From Sphingobium sp. EM0848 (GTDB taxonomy: Bacteria; Pseudomonadota; Alphaproteobacteria; Sphingomonadales; Sphingomonadaceae), in contig NZ_JABXWB010000001.1 of the NCBI RefSeq assembly GCF_013375555.1, positions 806,001-870,000 of the forward strand: a stretch of DNA of 64,000 nt. The letters are read 5' to 3'. The notes beneath the pieces are model-generated. The model saw only the letters and a program-made list of their open reading frames with translations. It made no database searches and was not told where the DNA came from. Positions 25,184-35,098 of this stretch are shown here, piece by piece (position 1 is the stretch's first letter; each line of letters opens with the position of its first letter). A program made the position numbers and the translations under genes.

Positions 25184-26242
25184 TCAGCCCCGTAATTCAG
25201 GCAGCGGCGTCCATTCCTTTTCCGGGGGCAGGGGCGCGAACAGACTGTCGACCAGTTCGTCCGTCACATCCTCCGGTCGCGCCGGGTTCCAGCGGGGCGC
25301 ATTGTCCTTGTCGAAGATCACCGCGCGCACGCCTTCGATGAAATCGGGGCGACGGATGACATGATGGCCGATGCGATATTCGTTGCGCATATTGTCGGCA
25401 AAATCCGTGAAGGCGGCGCCTTCCACCATCTGGCGCAACGCGACCTTGATGGTCTGCGGCGACTTGGTGGCGAGGGTGGCAAGCTGCGCCCGCGCCCAAT
25501 CCGAACCGTCCGCTTCCAGCGCGGCGAGAATGTCCTCATAACGGTCCGAAGCGAACAGCCGGTCGATCTGCTCCCGATGCGCTTCCCAATCGGAGGGCGG
25601 CGGGACGTCCGCCATCTCGTCCAGAATTTCCGACAGGCCATAGGGATCGGCGATGATCCGCGCTTTCACCGCCTCCAGCTTGTCCGACGCCATATAATGG
25701 GTCGCAATGCCAATGGCGGCGCAATCGGCGCCCTTGATCCGCGCGCCGGTGGTGGCGAGCCACGCCCCGGTCCGTCCCGGCATGCGCGGCAGGAACCAGC
25801 CGCCGCCGACATCGGGGAACAGGCCGATGCCCGTTTCCGGCATGGCATAGGTGGTCCGCTCTGTCGCGACGCGATAGCGGGCCGGATCGGAAATCCCCAC
25901 GCCGCCGCCCATGACGATGCCGTCGATGAAGGCGACGATCGGCTTTTCATAGACGAACAGCAGATGGTTCATCCGATATTCGGTGAAGAAGAACCGCTCG
26001 GCCTCGGAGCAGTCGCCCTTGGCGCTGCTGGCGATCATGGCAATGTCGCCGCCCGCGCAAAAACCGCGACCCTCCGCATGGTCGAGCATCACGGCAACGA
26101 TGCTCTCATCCGTCCGCCACGCCAGCAGCGCGTCGATGATGGCGCTGCACATCTCCGTGGTTAGCGCGTGGATCGCCCTGGGCCGGTTCAGCCGGATGCG
26201 CCCCACGCCATTGTCGATGGAAATCAGAAGCTGATCAGTCAT
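25184..26242 (-). CDS. 3-hydroxyisobutyryl-CoA hydrolase
   Basis: 352 residues of the crotonase fold: GRGFCAGGDIAMIA oxyanion region and IVMGGGVGISDPARYRVATE. The length and C-terminal extension fit HIBCH-type hydrolases rather than plain enoyl-CoA hydratases. It releases 3-hydroxyisobutyrate from its CoA ester. The start at 26242 has GGGAGA six bases ahead; an ATG at 26260 overlapping the previous stop is possible. Confidence 0.88.
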   Translation of the reverse strand: MTDQLLISIDNGVGRIRLNRPRAIHALTTEMCSAIIDALLAWRTDESIVAVMLDHAEGRGFCAGGDIAMIASSAKGDCSEAERFFFTEYRMNHLLFVYEKPIVAFIDGIVMGGGVGISDPARYRVATERTTYAMPETGIGLFPDVGGGWFLPRMPGRTGAWLATTGARIKGADCAAIGIATHYMASDKLEAVKARIIADPYGLSEILDEMADVPPPSDWEAHREQIDRLFASDRYEDILAALEADGSDWARAQLATLATKSPQTIKVALRQMVEGAAFTDFADNMRNEYRIGHHVIRRPDFIEGVRAVIFDKDNAPRWNPARPEDVTDELVDSLFAPLPPEKEWTPLPELRG

Positions 26243-26256
26243 ATTGTCTCCCGCGC

Positions 26257-27399
26257 TCATTGCCGCAGCATGTCACGGGCGATGATCATGCGCATGACCT
26301 GATTGGTGCCTTCCAGGATGGAATGCACGCGCAAATCACGCCAGAAGCGTTCGATCGGATAGTCCATCAGATAGCCATAGCCGCCATGCAGTTGCAGCGC
26401 CCGGTCGACCACGGATGAGCCGGTGTCGGTCGCCAGCCGCTTGGCCATGGCGGCAAAGCGCGTCTTGTCGGGCGCATTTTCCGTCACCTTGACCGCCGCC
26501 GCGTAGAGCAGGGTGCGCGCGGCCTGCAATTCCGTCTCCATATCCGCCAGCATGAACTGGCTGTTCTGGAAATCCGCGATGCTCTGGCCGAACTGCTTGC
26601 GGTCCTTGCTATAGGAGAGCGCTTCGTCGATGCAGCGCTGCGCCCCGCCCAGCGAGCAGGCGCCGATATTGAGCCGCCCGCCGTCCAGCCCCATCATTGC
26701 GATGCGGAAGCCTTCGCCCTCCGCACCGACCAGATTTTCCACCGGCACGCGAACGCCGTCGAAATTGACCTGCGCCGTGGGTTGCGAATGCCAGCCAAGC
26801 TTGCGTTCCTGCGCGCCGAAGCTGACGCCGGGCATGTCCTTTTCGATGACGAGGCAGGATATGCCCTTGGGGCCTTCGTCGCCGGTGCGGACCATGACGA
26901 CATAGATTTCATTCTCCCCGCCGCCCGAGATGAACTGCTTGGAGCCGGTGACGACATAATGGTCGCCGTCCCTGACCGCTTTGGTCTTGAGCGCCGCCGC
27001 GTCGGACCCGGACCCCGCTTCGGTCAGGCAATAGCTGCCGATCCGCTCCATCGGCACCATGGAGGGGAGATATTTGTCCTTCACCGCCTGCGAACCGAAG
27101 CGGTCGATCATCCAGGCCGCCATATTGTGGATCGAGATGAAGGCGCTGGTCGACGGACAGCCATAGGCCATCGCCTCCATGATCAGCGCCGCCTCCAGCC
27201 GGCCAAGGCCGATGCCGCCCGCTTCCTCCGACACATAGATGCCGCCAAAGCCCAGCTCCGCCGCCGCGCGGATCGTGTCGCGGGGGAAGATATGCTTTTC
27301 GTCCCATTCCGCCGCATAAGGCGTGATCGCATCGGCGGTGAACCGCCGCGCCATCTCCGCAATGGCCAACTGGTCCTCGGTGAGATCGAACTGGCTCAC
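26257..27399 (-). CDS. acyl-CoA dehydrogenase, probably isobutyryl-CoA dehydrogenase
   Basis: 380 residues with the standard acyl-CoA dehydrogenase motifs: CLTEAGSGSDAAALKT, KQFISGGGENEIYVVMVRTG, a KDRKQFGQSIADFQ segment, and QLHGGYGYLMDYPIERFWRD carrying the usual active-site region. GTG start at 27399 with AGGGAGAG upstream; the longer frame runs into the LysR promoter region. Being first in an operon with a 3-hydroxyisobutyryl-CoA hydrolase and mmsB points to isobutyryl-CoA (valine branch) as substrate. Confidence 0.88.
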   Translation of the reverse strand: MSQFDLTEDQLAIAEMARRFTADAITPYAAEWDEKHIFPRDTIRAAAELGFGGIYVSEEAGGIGLGRLEAALIMEAMAYGCPSTSAFISIHNMAAWMIDRFGSQAVKDKYLPSMVPMERIGSYCLTEAGSGSDAAALKTKAVRDGDHYVVTGSKQFISGGGENEIYVVMVRTGDEGPKGISCLVIEKDMPGVSFGAQERKLGWHSQPTAQVNFDGVRVPVENLVGAEGEGFRIAMMGLDGGRLNIGACSLGGAQRCIDEALSYSKDRKQFGQSIADFQNSQFMLADMETELQAARTLLYAAAVKVTENAPDKTRFAAMAKRLATDTGSSVVDRALQLHGGYGYLMDYPIERFWRDLRVHSILEGTNQVMRMIIARDMLRQ

Positions 27400-27448
27400 A
27401 TGCTCTCCCTGATATCGGTGCGATATCTTCCCTAGATAAGATGCGGAA

Positions 27449-27493
27449 TTGCACGCAACAACGTAGTTCTGCATAGCATGGCCGCAATTTTGC
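27449..27493. promoter_or_regulatory. two GCAA/TTGC dyads in the divergent promoter region
   Basis: TTGC-AC-GCAA at 27449-27458 and GCAA-TT-TTGC at 27484-27493 lie 35 bases apart, centre to centre, in the 113-base gap between the valine operon and the divergent LysR gene. Paired dyads in such a gap fit LysR-type operator sites. Inference from position and symmetry only. Confidence 0.45.
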
Positions 27494-27512
27494 AGATGGG
27501 CGTGGGCGGCGG

Positions 27513-28391
27513 ATGTTCGATTGGGATGATCTGAGGGTGTTTCTGGCGGTGGCGCGCACGCGCAAGATCGCGCCGGCGGCGCGCGCCCTGGGCATCGATG
27601 CGACGACGATCGCGCGACGGCTTGCCCGGCTGGAGCAGAGTCTTGGTCCCGAACTGTTCGAAGTCGGGGCCGGGGAGCGGACGCTGACCATTCGCGGTCA
27701 AGCGCTGCTGCGCCATGCGGAGAGCATCGAAAGCGCGGCCCTCGCGGCGATGGAGGATGCGACCGGCCAGGAGCATCATCTGAGCGGACAGGTGCGGCTC
27801 TCGGTGGCCGAGGGCTTCGGGACATGGGTGCTGGCGCCGGGCCTGGCCGATTTCAGCCGCCGTCACCCCGGCATCCGGCTGGACCTCATCACCGCCTCGG
27901 GCTTCCTCAACCCCTCGAAGCGTGAGGCGGACATGGCGGTCATGCTCGCGCGGCCGCAGCGGGGGCGGCTGTCGGTGCGGCGGATGGGGGATTACCGGCT
28001 GCATCTCTACGCGTCGCCCGACTATCTGGCGCGGGCGGGCACCCCGAAAAGCAGTGAAGAGCTGAGCGATCATGTGCTGGTCGGTTATGTGCCGGAATTC
28101 ATCTTCTCGCCTGAACTCGACTATCTGGACGAGGTGGAAGCGGGGCTGGAGGCCGATCTGCGCGCCACCAGCATCAATATGCAGCACCGGATCATCACGG
28201 AAGGGGCGGGGATCGGCGTGTTGCCGGATTTCATTGCCGGGCGCGATTCTGCCCTGATGCCGGTGATGGCCGAAAAGGTGGAGATCACGCGCAGTTTCTG
28301 GCTGGTGACGCATGGTGATCTGAAAAAACTGCCCCGGATCGGGGCCGTCGCTTCATGGTTGCAGGAACGTATCGAAACCTTGAAAGCGTAA
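27513..28391 (+). CDS. LysR-family transcriptional regulator
   Basis: 292 residues. N-terminal winged helix (DDLRVFLAVARTRKIAPAARALGIDATTIARRLARLE) followed by a LysR effector domain (VRLSVAEGFGTWVLAPGLADF, GIGVLPDFIAG). Divergent from the valine-degradation operon with 113 bases between, so it most likely regulates that operon and itself; the effector is unknown. Confidence 0.88.
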   Translation: MFDWDDLRVFLAVARTRKIAPAARALGIDATTIARRLARLEQSLGPELFEVGAGERTLTIRGQALLRHAESIESAALAAMEDATGQEHHLSGQVRLSVAEGFGTWVLAPGLADFSRRHPGIRLDLITASGFLNPSKREADMAVMLARPQRGRLSVRRMGDYRLHLYASPDYLARAGTPKSSEELSDHVLVGYVPEFIFSPELDYLDEVEAGLEADLRATSINMQHRIITEGAGIGVLPDFIAGRDSALMPVMAEKVEITRSFWLVTHGDLKKLPRIGAVASWLQERIETLKA

Positions 28392-28433
28392 AGCCAATCG
28401 ACGTCGCTCTTCCTGCCCGCTAAGGGAGTCGTC

Positions 28434-29087
28434 ATGTCACGAAATGGTCGCACTTCGCTCATGCACAAGTCAAAGCGCAGCCGCGCGATCACCTTGCCGA
28501 ACAATGAGTTCCGCGCCCGGGCGAGCGAATATCTGGATTTCCTGGCCGCCTGGGTGAAAAAGCCGCGCCAGACCGCCTCGGTCGTGCCCAGCAGCCGCTA
28601 TCTCGCGCGGCTGATGGTCGAACGGATCGATCCAGAGGGCGGCCGGGTGATGGAACTCGGCGGTGGCACCGGAGTCTTTACCCGTGCGATTCTGGGCACA
28701 GGCCTGCCGCCTGAACATCTGGAGGTGGTGGAGATCAATCCCGCTTTCGCGCGCGGGCTACGCCGCCATTTTCCGCAGGTGTCGGTGCTGGAAACGCCGG
28801 CCCAGACCGTTTCCGCTTCCGCGGCCGGTGCGCCGGGCGATTATCAGGCGGTGATCAGCGGCCTGCCGTTGTTGGCGATGGACCGGCAGATGCATGCGGA
28901 GATCCTGTCGGAAAGCTTCCGGATGCTTCAGCCGGGTGGGGGCTTCATCCAGTTCACCTATTCCCTGCGCCCGCCCGTCAGCCGGGACATTCTCGACGCG
29001 CTGGACCTGGATGTGGTGCGTATCGGTCAGACGGTCCGCAATTTCCCGCCCGCAACCGTTTTCCGCTTTTTCCGCAAGGGCGAATAG
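28434..29087 (+). CDS. PmtA-like class I SAM-dependent methyltransferase
   Basis: 217 residues. [11 protein letters not shown] is followed by the SAM site [16 protein letters not shown] and [14 protein letters not shown], an order typical of PmtA-like phospholipid N-methyltransferases and their paralogues. A basic N-terminus and [12 protein letters not shown] complete the resemblance. Substrate could be phosphatidylethanolamine or another lipid. Ribosome site GGGAG at 28424-28428. Confidence 0.75.
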   Translation: MSRNGRTSLMHKSKRSRAITLPNNEFRARASEYLDFLAAWVKKPRQTASVVPSSRYLARLMVERIDPEGGRVMELGGGTGVFTRAILGTGLPPEHLEVVEINPAFARGLRRHFPQVSVLETPAQTVSASAAGAPGDYQAVISGLPLLAMDRQMHAEILSESFRMLQPGGGFIQFTYSLRPPVSRDILDALDLDVVRIGQTVRNFPPATVFRFFRKGE

Positions 29088-29154
29088 CCGCGCGGTTGCG
29101 TCCCGGCGGCGGCATCCTATCTTTGCCGCTCAGTCAAAGGGGGCACAGCCGCGC

Positions 29155-30087
29155 ATGGCGTCCATCATGAGCATTACCGGCCTGACCAAAAGCTATGCTT
29201 CGGGTTTTCAGGCGCTTAAAGGCGTCGATCTGGAAATAGAGGAGGGGGAGATTTTCGCTCTGCTGGGGCCGAACGGCGCCGGCAAGACGACGATGATCTC
29301 CATCGTCTGCGGCAATGTCCGCCCTAGCGGGGGCAGGGTGACGGTCGCGGGGCATGACATCATCACCGGCTACCGGGGGTCGCGCTCCGCCATCGGACTT
29401 GTGCCGCAGGAACTGTCGACCGACCAGTTCGAGCGGGTGATCGACACCGTCACCTTTTCCCGCGGCCTGTTCGGCAAGCCGCGCAACGACGCCTATATCG
29501 AGAAGGTGCTGCGCGACCTGTCGCTCTGGGACAAGCGCAACAACAAGATATTGGAACTGTCCGGGGGCATGAAGCGCCGCGTGATGATCGCCAAGGCGCT
29601 GTCGCATGAGCCGCGCGTCCTGTTCCTCGACGAACCCACGGCGGGCGTCGACGTGGAACTGCGCCGCGACATGTGGAAGCTGATCGGCGAACTGCGTCTG
29701 ACCGGCGTCACCATCATCCTCACCACCCATTATATCGAGGAGGCCGAGGAAATGGCCGACCGGGTGGGCGTCATCAACAAGGGCGAACTGGTGCTGGTCG
29801 AGGAAAAGACCACGCTCATGAAGAAGCTGGGCAAGAAGACGCTGACCGTGACGCTCGGCGATCCGCTTGCTGCCGTGCCACCGGAGCTTGGTGAATGGCA
29901 TGTGGCGCTGAAGAATGACGGCCATGAGATCGAATATGTGTTCGACACCAAGGCGGAACGCACCGGCGTATCCACGCTGCTGCGCAAACTGGGCGACCTT
30001 GGCATCGGATACAAGGACCTCAACACGCAGCAGAGCAGCCTGGAGGATATTTTCGTCAGTCTGGTCCATCAGGAGAAGGCGGCATGA
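29155..30087 (+). CDS. ABC-2 transporter ATP-binding protein
   Basis: 310 residues: Walker [14 protein letters not shown]-loop LVPQELS, signature [10 protein letters not shown], Walker [13 protein letters not shown], and H-loop [11 protein letters not shown]. The C-terminal 80 residues are the extension usual in ABC-2 exporter ATPases. ATG at 29155 follows AAAGGGGG. Its stop overlaps the permease ATG. Confidence 0.92.
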   Translation: MASIMSITGLTKSYASGFQALKGVDLEIEEGEIFALLGPNGAGKTTMISIVCGNVRPSGGRVTVAGHDIITGYRGSRSAIGLVPQELSTDQFERVIDTVTFSRGLFGKPRNDAYIEKVLRDLSLWDKRNNKILELSGGMKRRVMIAKALSHEPRVLFLDEPTAGVDVELRRDMWKLIGELRLTGVTIILTTHYIEEAEEMADRVGVINKGELVLVEEKTTLMKKLGKKTLTVTLGDPLAAVPPELGEWHVALKNDGHEIEYVFDTKAERTGVSTLLRKLGDLGIGYKDLNTQQSSLEDIFVSLVHQEKAA

Positions 30088-30854
30088 GCGGCTTCAACTA
30101 TCGCGCGATCTGGTCGATCTACAAGTTCGAGCTGCATCGTTTCCGCCGTACCTGGCTGACCGGATTGCTGGTGCCGGTGATCACCACCTCGCTTTATTTC
30201 GTGGTGTTCGGCGGGGCCATCGGATCGCGCATGACGCAAATCGACGGCATTCCCTATGCCGCCTTCATCGTGCCGGGCCTCATCATGATGTCGATGTTCA
30301 CGGAGAGCATCTTCAACGCCAGTTTCGGCATCTACATGCCCAAATTCACCGGCACCATCTACGAACTGCTGTCCGCGCCCGTTTCGGCGGTGGAAACGAT
30401 CATCGCCTATGTCGGCGCGGCCGCGACCAAATCGCTGATCGTCGGCTCGATCATCTTCCTGACCGCCCATCTGTTCGTGGACCTGCCCGTCGCCCATCCG
30501 CTGGCGATGGCGGCTTTCATGATCCTGATCGCGGTCAGCTTTTGCCTCTTCGGCTTCATCCTCGGCATCTGGGCACAGAGCTTTGAGCAGTTGCAGGTGA
30601 TCCCGCTGCTCATCATCATGCCGATGACCTTTCTGGGCGGGGCCTTTTATTCGATCCACATGCTGGCTGAACCATGGCGGACGATCACTTTGTTCAATCC
30701 GATCGTCTATCTGATCTCGGGCTTTCGCTGGACCTTCTTCGGGCGCGGCGACGTGGGAATCGAGTTCAGCCTGCTGTTCATCGCCGGGATGTTGACGCTA
30801 TGCCTGGGGATTATCGGCTGGATGTTCCGGACGGGATATCGGTTGAAGAAGTAG
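30084..30854 (+). CDS. ABC-2 type transporter permease
   Basis: 256 residues with about six membrane helices and the ABC-2 pattern ([20 protein letters not shown] start region, [24 protein letters not shown]). Start overlaps the ATPase stop, so the two form one exporter operon. The substrate is not evident; drug- or polysaccharide-type exporters share this architecture. Confidence 0.9.
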   Translation: MSGFNYRAIWSIYKFELHRFRRTWLTGLLVPVITTSLYFVVFGGAIGSRMTQIDGIPYAAFIVPGLIMMSMFTESIFNASFGIYMPKFTGTIYELLSAPVSAVETIIAYVGAAATKSLIVGSIIFLTAHLFVDLPVAHPLAMAAFMILIAVSFCLFGFILGIWAQSFEQLQVIPLLIIMPMTFLGGAFYSIHMLAEPWRTITLFNPIVYLISGFRWTFFGRGDVGIEFSLLFIAGMLTLCLGIIGWMFRTGYRLKK

Positions 30855-30900
30855 GTTGTGGGTTGGGTGGCGGTTTGGGGTGGGAAGTGGAATGTCGGGT

Positions 30901-31236
30901 TCATGTGTTAAATAGAGTATTATCGGACCAGACATCTTCATACCCCGGTGCAACCAAGAACCTCCATCCGGGTGGCAAAGCCAAAAATGGTAAAGCAGCA
31001 GGGCAGAGTTCTGGCATGTGATATAGATGCAAGGGTTGGAAAAAGTCGGGATCATCAGACCATTCGCCTGACCAGATGAACCAACCTGTTGTCCCGCTCT
31101 CTGGTGGGTGACGCAGGCCATTGAGCGGCAATTCTCCGCGCAGGGCACTCGCGGATATGCCCAGCTTATATGTCTCCTCGGATGGCATAAATTTCGTGCC
31201 ATACCGGTGACATACTTCTAGCTGAGCTTGGTCCAT
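30901..31236 (-). CDS. small immunity-like protein (Imm33/DUF2185-like)
   Basis: 111 residues. The pattern GWFIWSGEWSDDPDFF, then PLH, then PFLALPPGWRF and YEDVWSD resembles small immunity-type proteins of the DUF2185/Imm33 sort, in which GW, SGE and PxGWxF elements recur. No toxin gene is adjacent. Weak ribosome site. It heads an accessory patch with insertion sequences, so it is probably an acquired orphan. Family assignment is tentative. Confidence 0.55.
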   Translation of the reverse strand: MDQAQLEVCHRYGTKFMPSEETYKLGISASALRGELPLNGLRHPPESGTTGWFIWSGEWSDDPDFFQPLHLYHMPELCPAALPFLALPPGWRFLVAPGYEDVWSDNTLFNT

Positions 31237-31323
31237 ATATGGGATTTAACGTGGCTTGCGTTGGTCCGCTATCGGGAAGTCTAGCGCTCACCATGAACAG
31301 CAACAAATGGTCGACTGTTTCCG

Positions 31324-31430
31324 GGCAGCTTGCCCGCCGGGGACTGGACCAGCGGCTGATCGGCGGCGCGAAGCAATTCGTTGGCTAGGGAACGACGATG
31401 CCGGGTGGTTTCGAGATGGTCGGCTTCCGG
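31324..31430 (+). repeat. diverged intergenic repeat, copy A
   Basis: Matches 33224-33335 over about 110 bases, with shared blocks GGACCAGCGG, GGCGGC, CGACGATGC and GGGTGG in the same order and spacing. It lies just after the 3' end of the minus-strand membrane gene 31454-31699, as copy B does for 33370-33657. Confidence 0.7.
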
Positions 31431-31453
31431 GAACTTTGTGATGAAAAGCAAAC

Positions 31454-31699
31454 CTAAATATCCATGTTCCAGTAACCTTGAAACACGAACACAATCTGTA
31501 TCAATGCGGTGGCGGTAAAAAATCCAGTAGCGACTTTCATGGCAACATCATCAAAGTTAGTAGCGAAGATACCGATCATCAAAAATGCCCAAGCAGGCAA
31601 ACCGATGCAGATCGTGAAGAGCTTTACCCAGGTCGGCTGAACAGACCAGTGGGCCGCTTGAAGCGTTTGCGGGTCATCGTCTTTTTTCAGCCAGCTCAT
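31454..31699 (-). CDS. small two-helix membrane protein
   Basis: 81 residues from MSWLKKDDDPQ, with two hydrophobic helices (VKLFTICIGLPAWAFLMIGIF and VATGFFTATALIQIVFVFQG). An ATG at 31822 would add 41 unlikely residues starting beside the IS256 element. Function unknown. Flanked by a diverged repeat on one side and IS256 on the other. Confidence 0.55.
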   Translation of the reverse strand: MSWLKKDDDPQTLQAAHWSVQPTWVKLFTICIGLPAWAFLMIGIFATNFDDVAMKVATGFFTATALIQIVFVFQGYWNMDI

Positions 31700-31814
31700 C
31701 CAACCATTTTGCACAGGCACGCAGCGTCTGCAATCGGTGGTAGAATTGTGCTCCACAAACGGCAAAAAGTGGTCGCGTGGATCGTGTCCCATTGCGTGGT
31801 GTAGGATCGCGGGC

Positions 31815-33111
31815 GTAGCCACGTCGATCTCCGGCTAGGCCGGGTTGATCACGCTGCCATGTTGGGCAACGTGATGAGGCTATTATCGCTCAATCCCGCG
31901 ACGCTCTCAAGCGTCATATAGCGGGACCGCTGGACCGACCATTCATCGTTCTGTTCCAGCAAGATAGCGCCGACGAGTCGGGTAATGGCTTCTTCGTTGG
32001 GGAAGATCCCGACTACCTCGGTGCGGCGCTTGATCTCGCCATTGAGGCGCTCGATGGGGTTGTTGCTGTGAAGCTTGGTGCGATGCTGAGCCGGGAAGGT
32101 CATATACGCCAGGACGTCCTCCTCGGCACTGTCCATCAAGGCGGACAGCTTCGGGACGGAAGAGCGCAACTGGTCTGCGACCGCACGCCACTGGGTTTTT
32201 GCCGTTTCGGGTGTGTCCTGGGCGAAGGCGGTTGCGATGAACGCTGAGACGACGCGGCGGCCGCTCTTTCCGGCGTGCGCCAAGGCGTTGCGCATGAAGT
32301 GCACACGGCACCGCTGCCAAGTGGCGCTCAACACCTTGGCGACAGAAGCCTTGATACCCTCATGGGCATCGGAGATCACAAGCTTCACGCCCCGCAAGCC
32401 GCGGCGCGCCAGGCTGCGCAGGAACTCGGTCCAGAAAACCTCCGCCTCGGAATGACCGATCGTCATGCCGAGCACTTCGCGGCGGCCGTCACTGTTCACG
32501 CCGACTGCGATGATCACGGCAACCGATACGATCCGGCCTTCCCGGCGAACCTTGATGTACGTCGCATCGAGCCACACGTACGGCCAGTCGCCCTCGATCG
32601 GCCGCTCGAGGAAAGCTTTCACGCGTACGTCGATTTCTTCTTCGCACAGGCGGCTCACCTGGCTTTTTGAGATCCCGCTCATGCCCATCGCTTTGACCAG
32701 ATCGTCGACTGACCGCGTCGAGACGCCCTGAATGTACGCCTCCTGGATGACAGCGGTCAGTGCCTTCTCCGCCATCCGGCGCGGCTCCAGAAACCCGGGG
32801 AAGTAGGTTCCCTTACGCAGCTTGGGAATCCGCAGCTCCACCGTGCCGGCCCGCGTCTCCCAGTCCCGCTCGCGATAGCCGTTGCGCTGGGCGAGACGTT
32901 CAGGAGCCTTCTCCCCGTACGCCGCGCCCGTCAGGCCGCCAACCTCCATCTCCATCAGCCGCTGCGCCGCAAAACCAATCATCTCACGCAGGAAATTGCC
33001 ATCGGCGCTCTTCCCAATCAACGACTGCACGTCCATCATGTCCTTGGTCATCGGTGTCTCCGTAAGTTGAGTTTCGCAACCCAAGCTTATCCGAAGTTCG
33101 CCGATGGCCAC
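31815..33111 (-). mobile_element. IS256-family insertion sequence
   Basis: One transposase gene fills the element. The ends carry imperfect inverted repeats of about 33-35 bases: GTAGCCA...GGGTTG at 31815-31847 and its complement CAACCC...TGGCCAC at 33077-33111, needing two or three gaps. I could not find a clear target duplication, so the exact borders are approximate. Confidence 0.75.
31849..33051 (-). CDS. IS256-family (mutator type) transposase
   Basis: 400 residues. Motifs of the IS256/MULE group: [23 protein letters not shown] near the N-terminus, DATYIKVR (first Asp), VISDAHEGI (second Asp), RCRVHFMRN, and [19 protein letters not shown] with the final Glu. It looks intact. ATG at 33051 with GGAG upstream. 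Confidence 0.95.
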   Translation of the reverse strand: MTKDMMDVQSLIGKSADGNFLREMIGFAAQRLMEMEVGGLTGAAYGEKAPERLAQRNGYRERDWETRAGTVELRIPKLRKGTYFPGFLEPRRMAEKALTAVIQEAYIQGVSTRSVDDLVKAMGMSGISKSQVSRLCEEEIDVRVKAFLERPIEGDWPYVWLDATYIKVRREGRIVSVAVIIAVGVNSDGRREVLGMTIGHSEAEVFWTEFLRSLARRGLRGVKLVISDAHEGIKASVAKVLSATWQRCRVHFMRNALAHAGKSGRRVVSAFIATAFAQDTPETAKTQWRAVADQLRSSVPKLSALMDSAEEDVLAYMTFPAQHRTKLHSNNPIERLNGEIKRRTEVVGIFPNEEAITRLVGAILLEQNDEWSVQRSRYMTLESVAGLSDNSLITLPNMAA

Positions 33112-33223
33112 CCGCAAAACTGACCGGCCGCTACAGCGCTTTATCGATGAGCGCGCGTCCGGTCAGTTTCGCTACCCTCAGAACCTACACCACTCGGCGG
33201 GGCACGATCGTCGCGTGCCGCTG

Positions 33224-33335
33224 GGCAGTTTTTCAATCCCGAACCGGACCAGCGGGTTATTGGCGGCTCAAAGCGACTCGTGCGCCGGGAGCGACGATGC
33301 TGGGTGGAGAGCGGAATGTCTGGTATTGGCACTCG
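33224..33335 (+). repeat. diverged intergenic repeat, copy B
   Basis: Second copy of the repeat at 31324-31430. At its end AATGTC (33316-33321) pairs with GACATT at about 33351-33356, so the tail can fold back. The gap 33112-33369 holds no gene apart from this repeat. Confidence 0.7.
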
Positions 33336-33369
33336 GTGGGGTGGTGAGCGGACATTGAGGTAGCCCAGA

Positions 33370-33657
33370 TCAGAACCGTCTTTGTCGAAAAATATCCGCA
33401 ATTGCGACCCAGCCATGAAGAGCCATTGCCATAAACACTGGCAGCATGGGCCACAGCCGATCTTCTGGAGGGTCGGTGATGAAAAAGGTGATGAAGGCAC
33501 CGACAGACAACAACGCAACGCCCGCCAATCTGACCTTCGCTAACGGCCAATATCTATAATCGAAGCTCGTCATCTTCTGCGCTGCGCCGTTCACCATCAC
33601 CCAATCATAGATCGGTGCGCCGATGATTGCAGCAATGATTGCTTCTTTAAGGGCCAT
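33370..33657 (-). CDS. small three-helix membrane protein
   Basis: 95 residues with hydrophobic segments EAIIAAIIGAPIYDWVMV, LAGVALLSVGAFITFFI and MLPVFMAMALHGWVAI. Start ATG preceded by GGAAC. Function unknown. Part of the accessory patch, with repeat B at its 3' side. Confidence 0.55.
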   Translation of the reverse strand: MALKEAIIAAIIGAPIYDWVMVNGAAQKMTSFDYRYWPLAKVRLAGVALLSVGAFITFFITDPPEDRLWPMLPVFMAMALHGWVAIADIFRQRRF

Positions 33658-33736
33658 GTCAGTTCCCTATGCGGAAGTGACCCACGTCTGCAATTGGCAG
33701 ATGATCTGAAAATCGTGAACGACAATAACTGGTCGA

Positions 33737-34047
33737 TCAGCCCCAACCGCTATTTTCCAACATCTCCTGGCGCTCGTCATCGGCAAGCATCGCCATCTGA
33801 CCGAGGCTGATGCGACCTTTCCCAAAGGCCAGGACGGCAATGATGCTGTCTGTCAATTCGGGCGCTGCCGATCCCGGTAGCTCATCCATTGCGAGTCTTT
33901 GCAGCTTCTGCCAAGCGGCGGCGTAATCATCTACCAGCCAATCTGGTAAACCGGGATTGTTTGGGTTGTGACGCGCCTCTTCAATAGTCGCTGCCAAGGC
34001 GTAAGTATTCCAGTCGGAAACGGCTCTCGCTTCATGCATGTCCGCTA
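33737..34047 (-). pseudogene. 3' fragment of a gene split by IS630
   Basis: The 102 C-terminal residues (from ADMHEARAVSDWNTYALA to the stop at 33737) continue exactly in frame from the 5' fragment at 35099-35278 once the IS630 copy and one TA are removed. The join reads PLL-ADMH. The fragment could still be translated from an ATG at 34109 inside the element end. The whole protein would be 162 residues, helical; no firm family, though the 5' part resembles HEAT-like immunity-type proteins. Confidence 0.8.
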
Positions 34048-35098
34048 GAGCAGTGAGCGCAAAGTAGGAATCGCGGACGATTCCTTTTTGCGCGGATTTG
34101 TGATTCATGTGCCTGTGGAGGTGAACCATGGGCAGAGCATATTCGGCTGATTTGCGGGAACGGATATCGGCGCACGTAAGGGCGGGACACTCGCGCCGGG
34201 CGGCGGCCCGCCATTTCGGTGTGAGCGCGAGTTGCGCAGTGAAGTTGTTGCAGCGAGTGGAACGAACAGGTTCGGCTGCTTCTTCACGAATAGGGCGGCC
34301 ACGCGGCGCTGGTAAGTTGGCGCCGTATATGGCCCGGTTGACGGGCTGGGTGGATAGGGAACCAGACATCGGCATGTCGGAGCTGTCCAACAAGCTTGCA
34401 GCGGAGACGGGCGTAGTTGCCCATCCGGCATCCCTCTCGCGGGTGCTGATCCAGGCTGGCTATCGGGTAAAAAAAAACGCTGCTGGCCAGCGAGTGCGGA
34501 CGCGATGATGTCGCTCATGCGCGACTGCGATGGCGCCTCGACCGGCAGCCGCAGATGCGCGCAAAGCCTCATCACCTCGTCTTTCTGGATGAGACGGCGA
34601 CCACCACGAAGATGACCAAGCTTCGTGGCCGGGCGCCAAAAGGAGAGCGTCTCAAGGCCCGCGCTCCGTTCGGTCATTGGAAAACGCAAACCTTCATCGC
34701 GGGGCTGCGCTGCGATTGCTTGGTTGCCCCGTGGGTGATCGACCAACCGATGAACCGGCGCCTGTTCGAAACCTATATCGAAACCCAGTTGGCGCCAACG
34801 CTCAGCCCCGGCGATGTTGTGATCGCCGACAATCTGTCGAGCCACAAAAGCGAAAAGGTCAAAGCCTGCCTTAAAGAGCGAGGTGCGTGGATCCTTTTCC
34901 TCCCCGCTTATTCACCCGATTTGAACCCAATAGAAATGGCCTTCGCTAAATTGAAATCGCACCTGCGACGGATCGGGGCGCGGACCATCGATGAGCTATG
35001 GAAGGCTCTCGGACATATCTGCGACCTCTATTCTGCCGAAGAATGTTGGGAATATTTCAAGGCCGCCGGATATGCGTCCAACTAATCGCTCACCGCTC
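34048..35098 (+). mobile_element. IS630-family insertion sequence, 1051 bases
   Basis: Terminal inverted repeats GAGCAGTGAGCG (34048-34059) and CGCTCACCGCTC (35087-35098) differ at one position. Both ends are flanked by TA (34046-34047 and 35099-35100), the target duplication of IS630/mariner elements. It holds two overlapping-phase transposase frames and interrupts a minus-strand gene. Confidence 0.92.
34128..35085 (+). CDS. IS630-family transposase in two phases
   Basis: The first frame (34128-34508, 126 residues) holds the helix-turn-helix domain (YSADLRERISAHVRAG). The second, open from just after the first frame's A-run and running to 35085, holds the DDE core: LVFLDETATTTKMT, VVIADNLSSHKS, LPAYSPDLNPIEMAFAKLK. 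The phase change falls at a run of nine A (34479-34487). Skipping one A joins VKK to TLLASE, the usual continuation in this family. Slippage or programmed frameshifting is likely; a disabling mutation is possible. Confidence 0.88.

Noticed and set aside
31324..33335. Integron attC sites after the small membrane-protein genes
   Set aside because: The repeats lack the paired RYYYAAC/GTTRRRY core sites and the strong palindromic form of attC.
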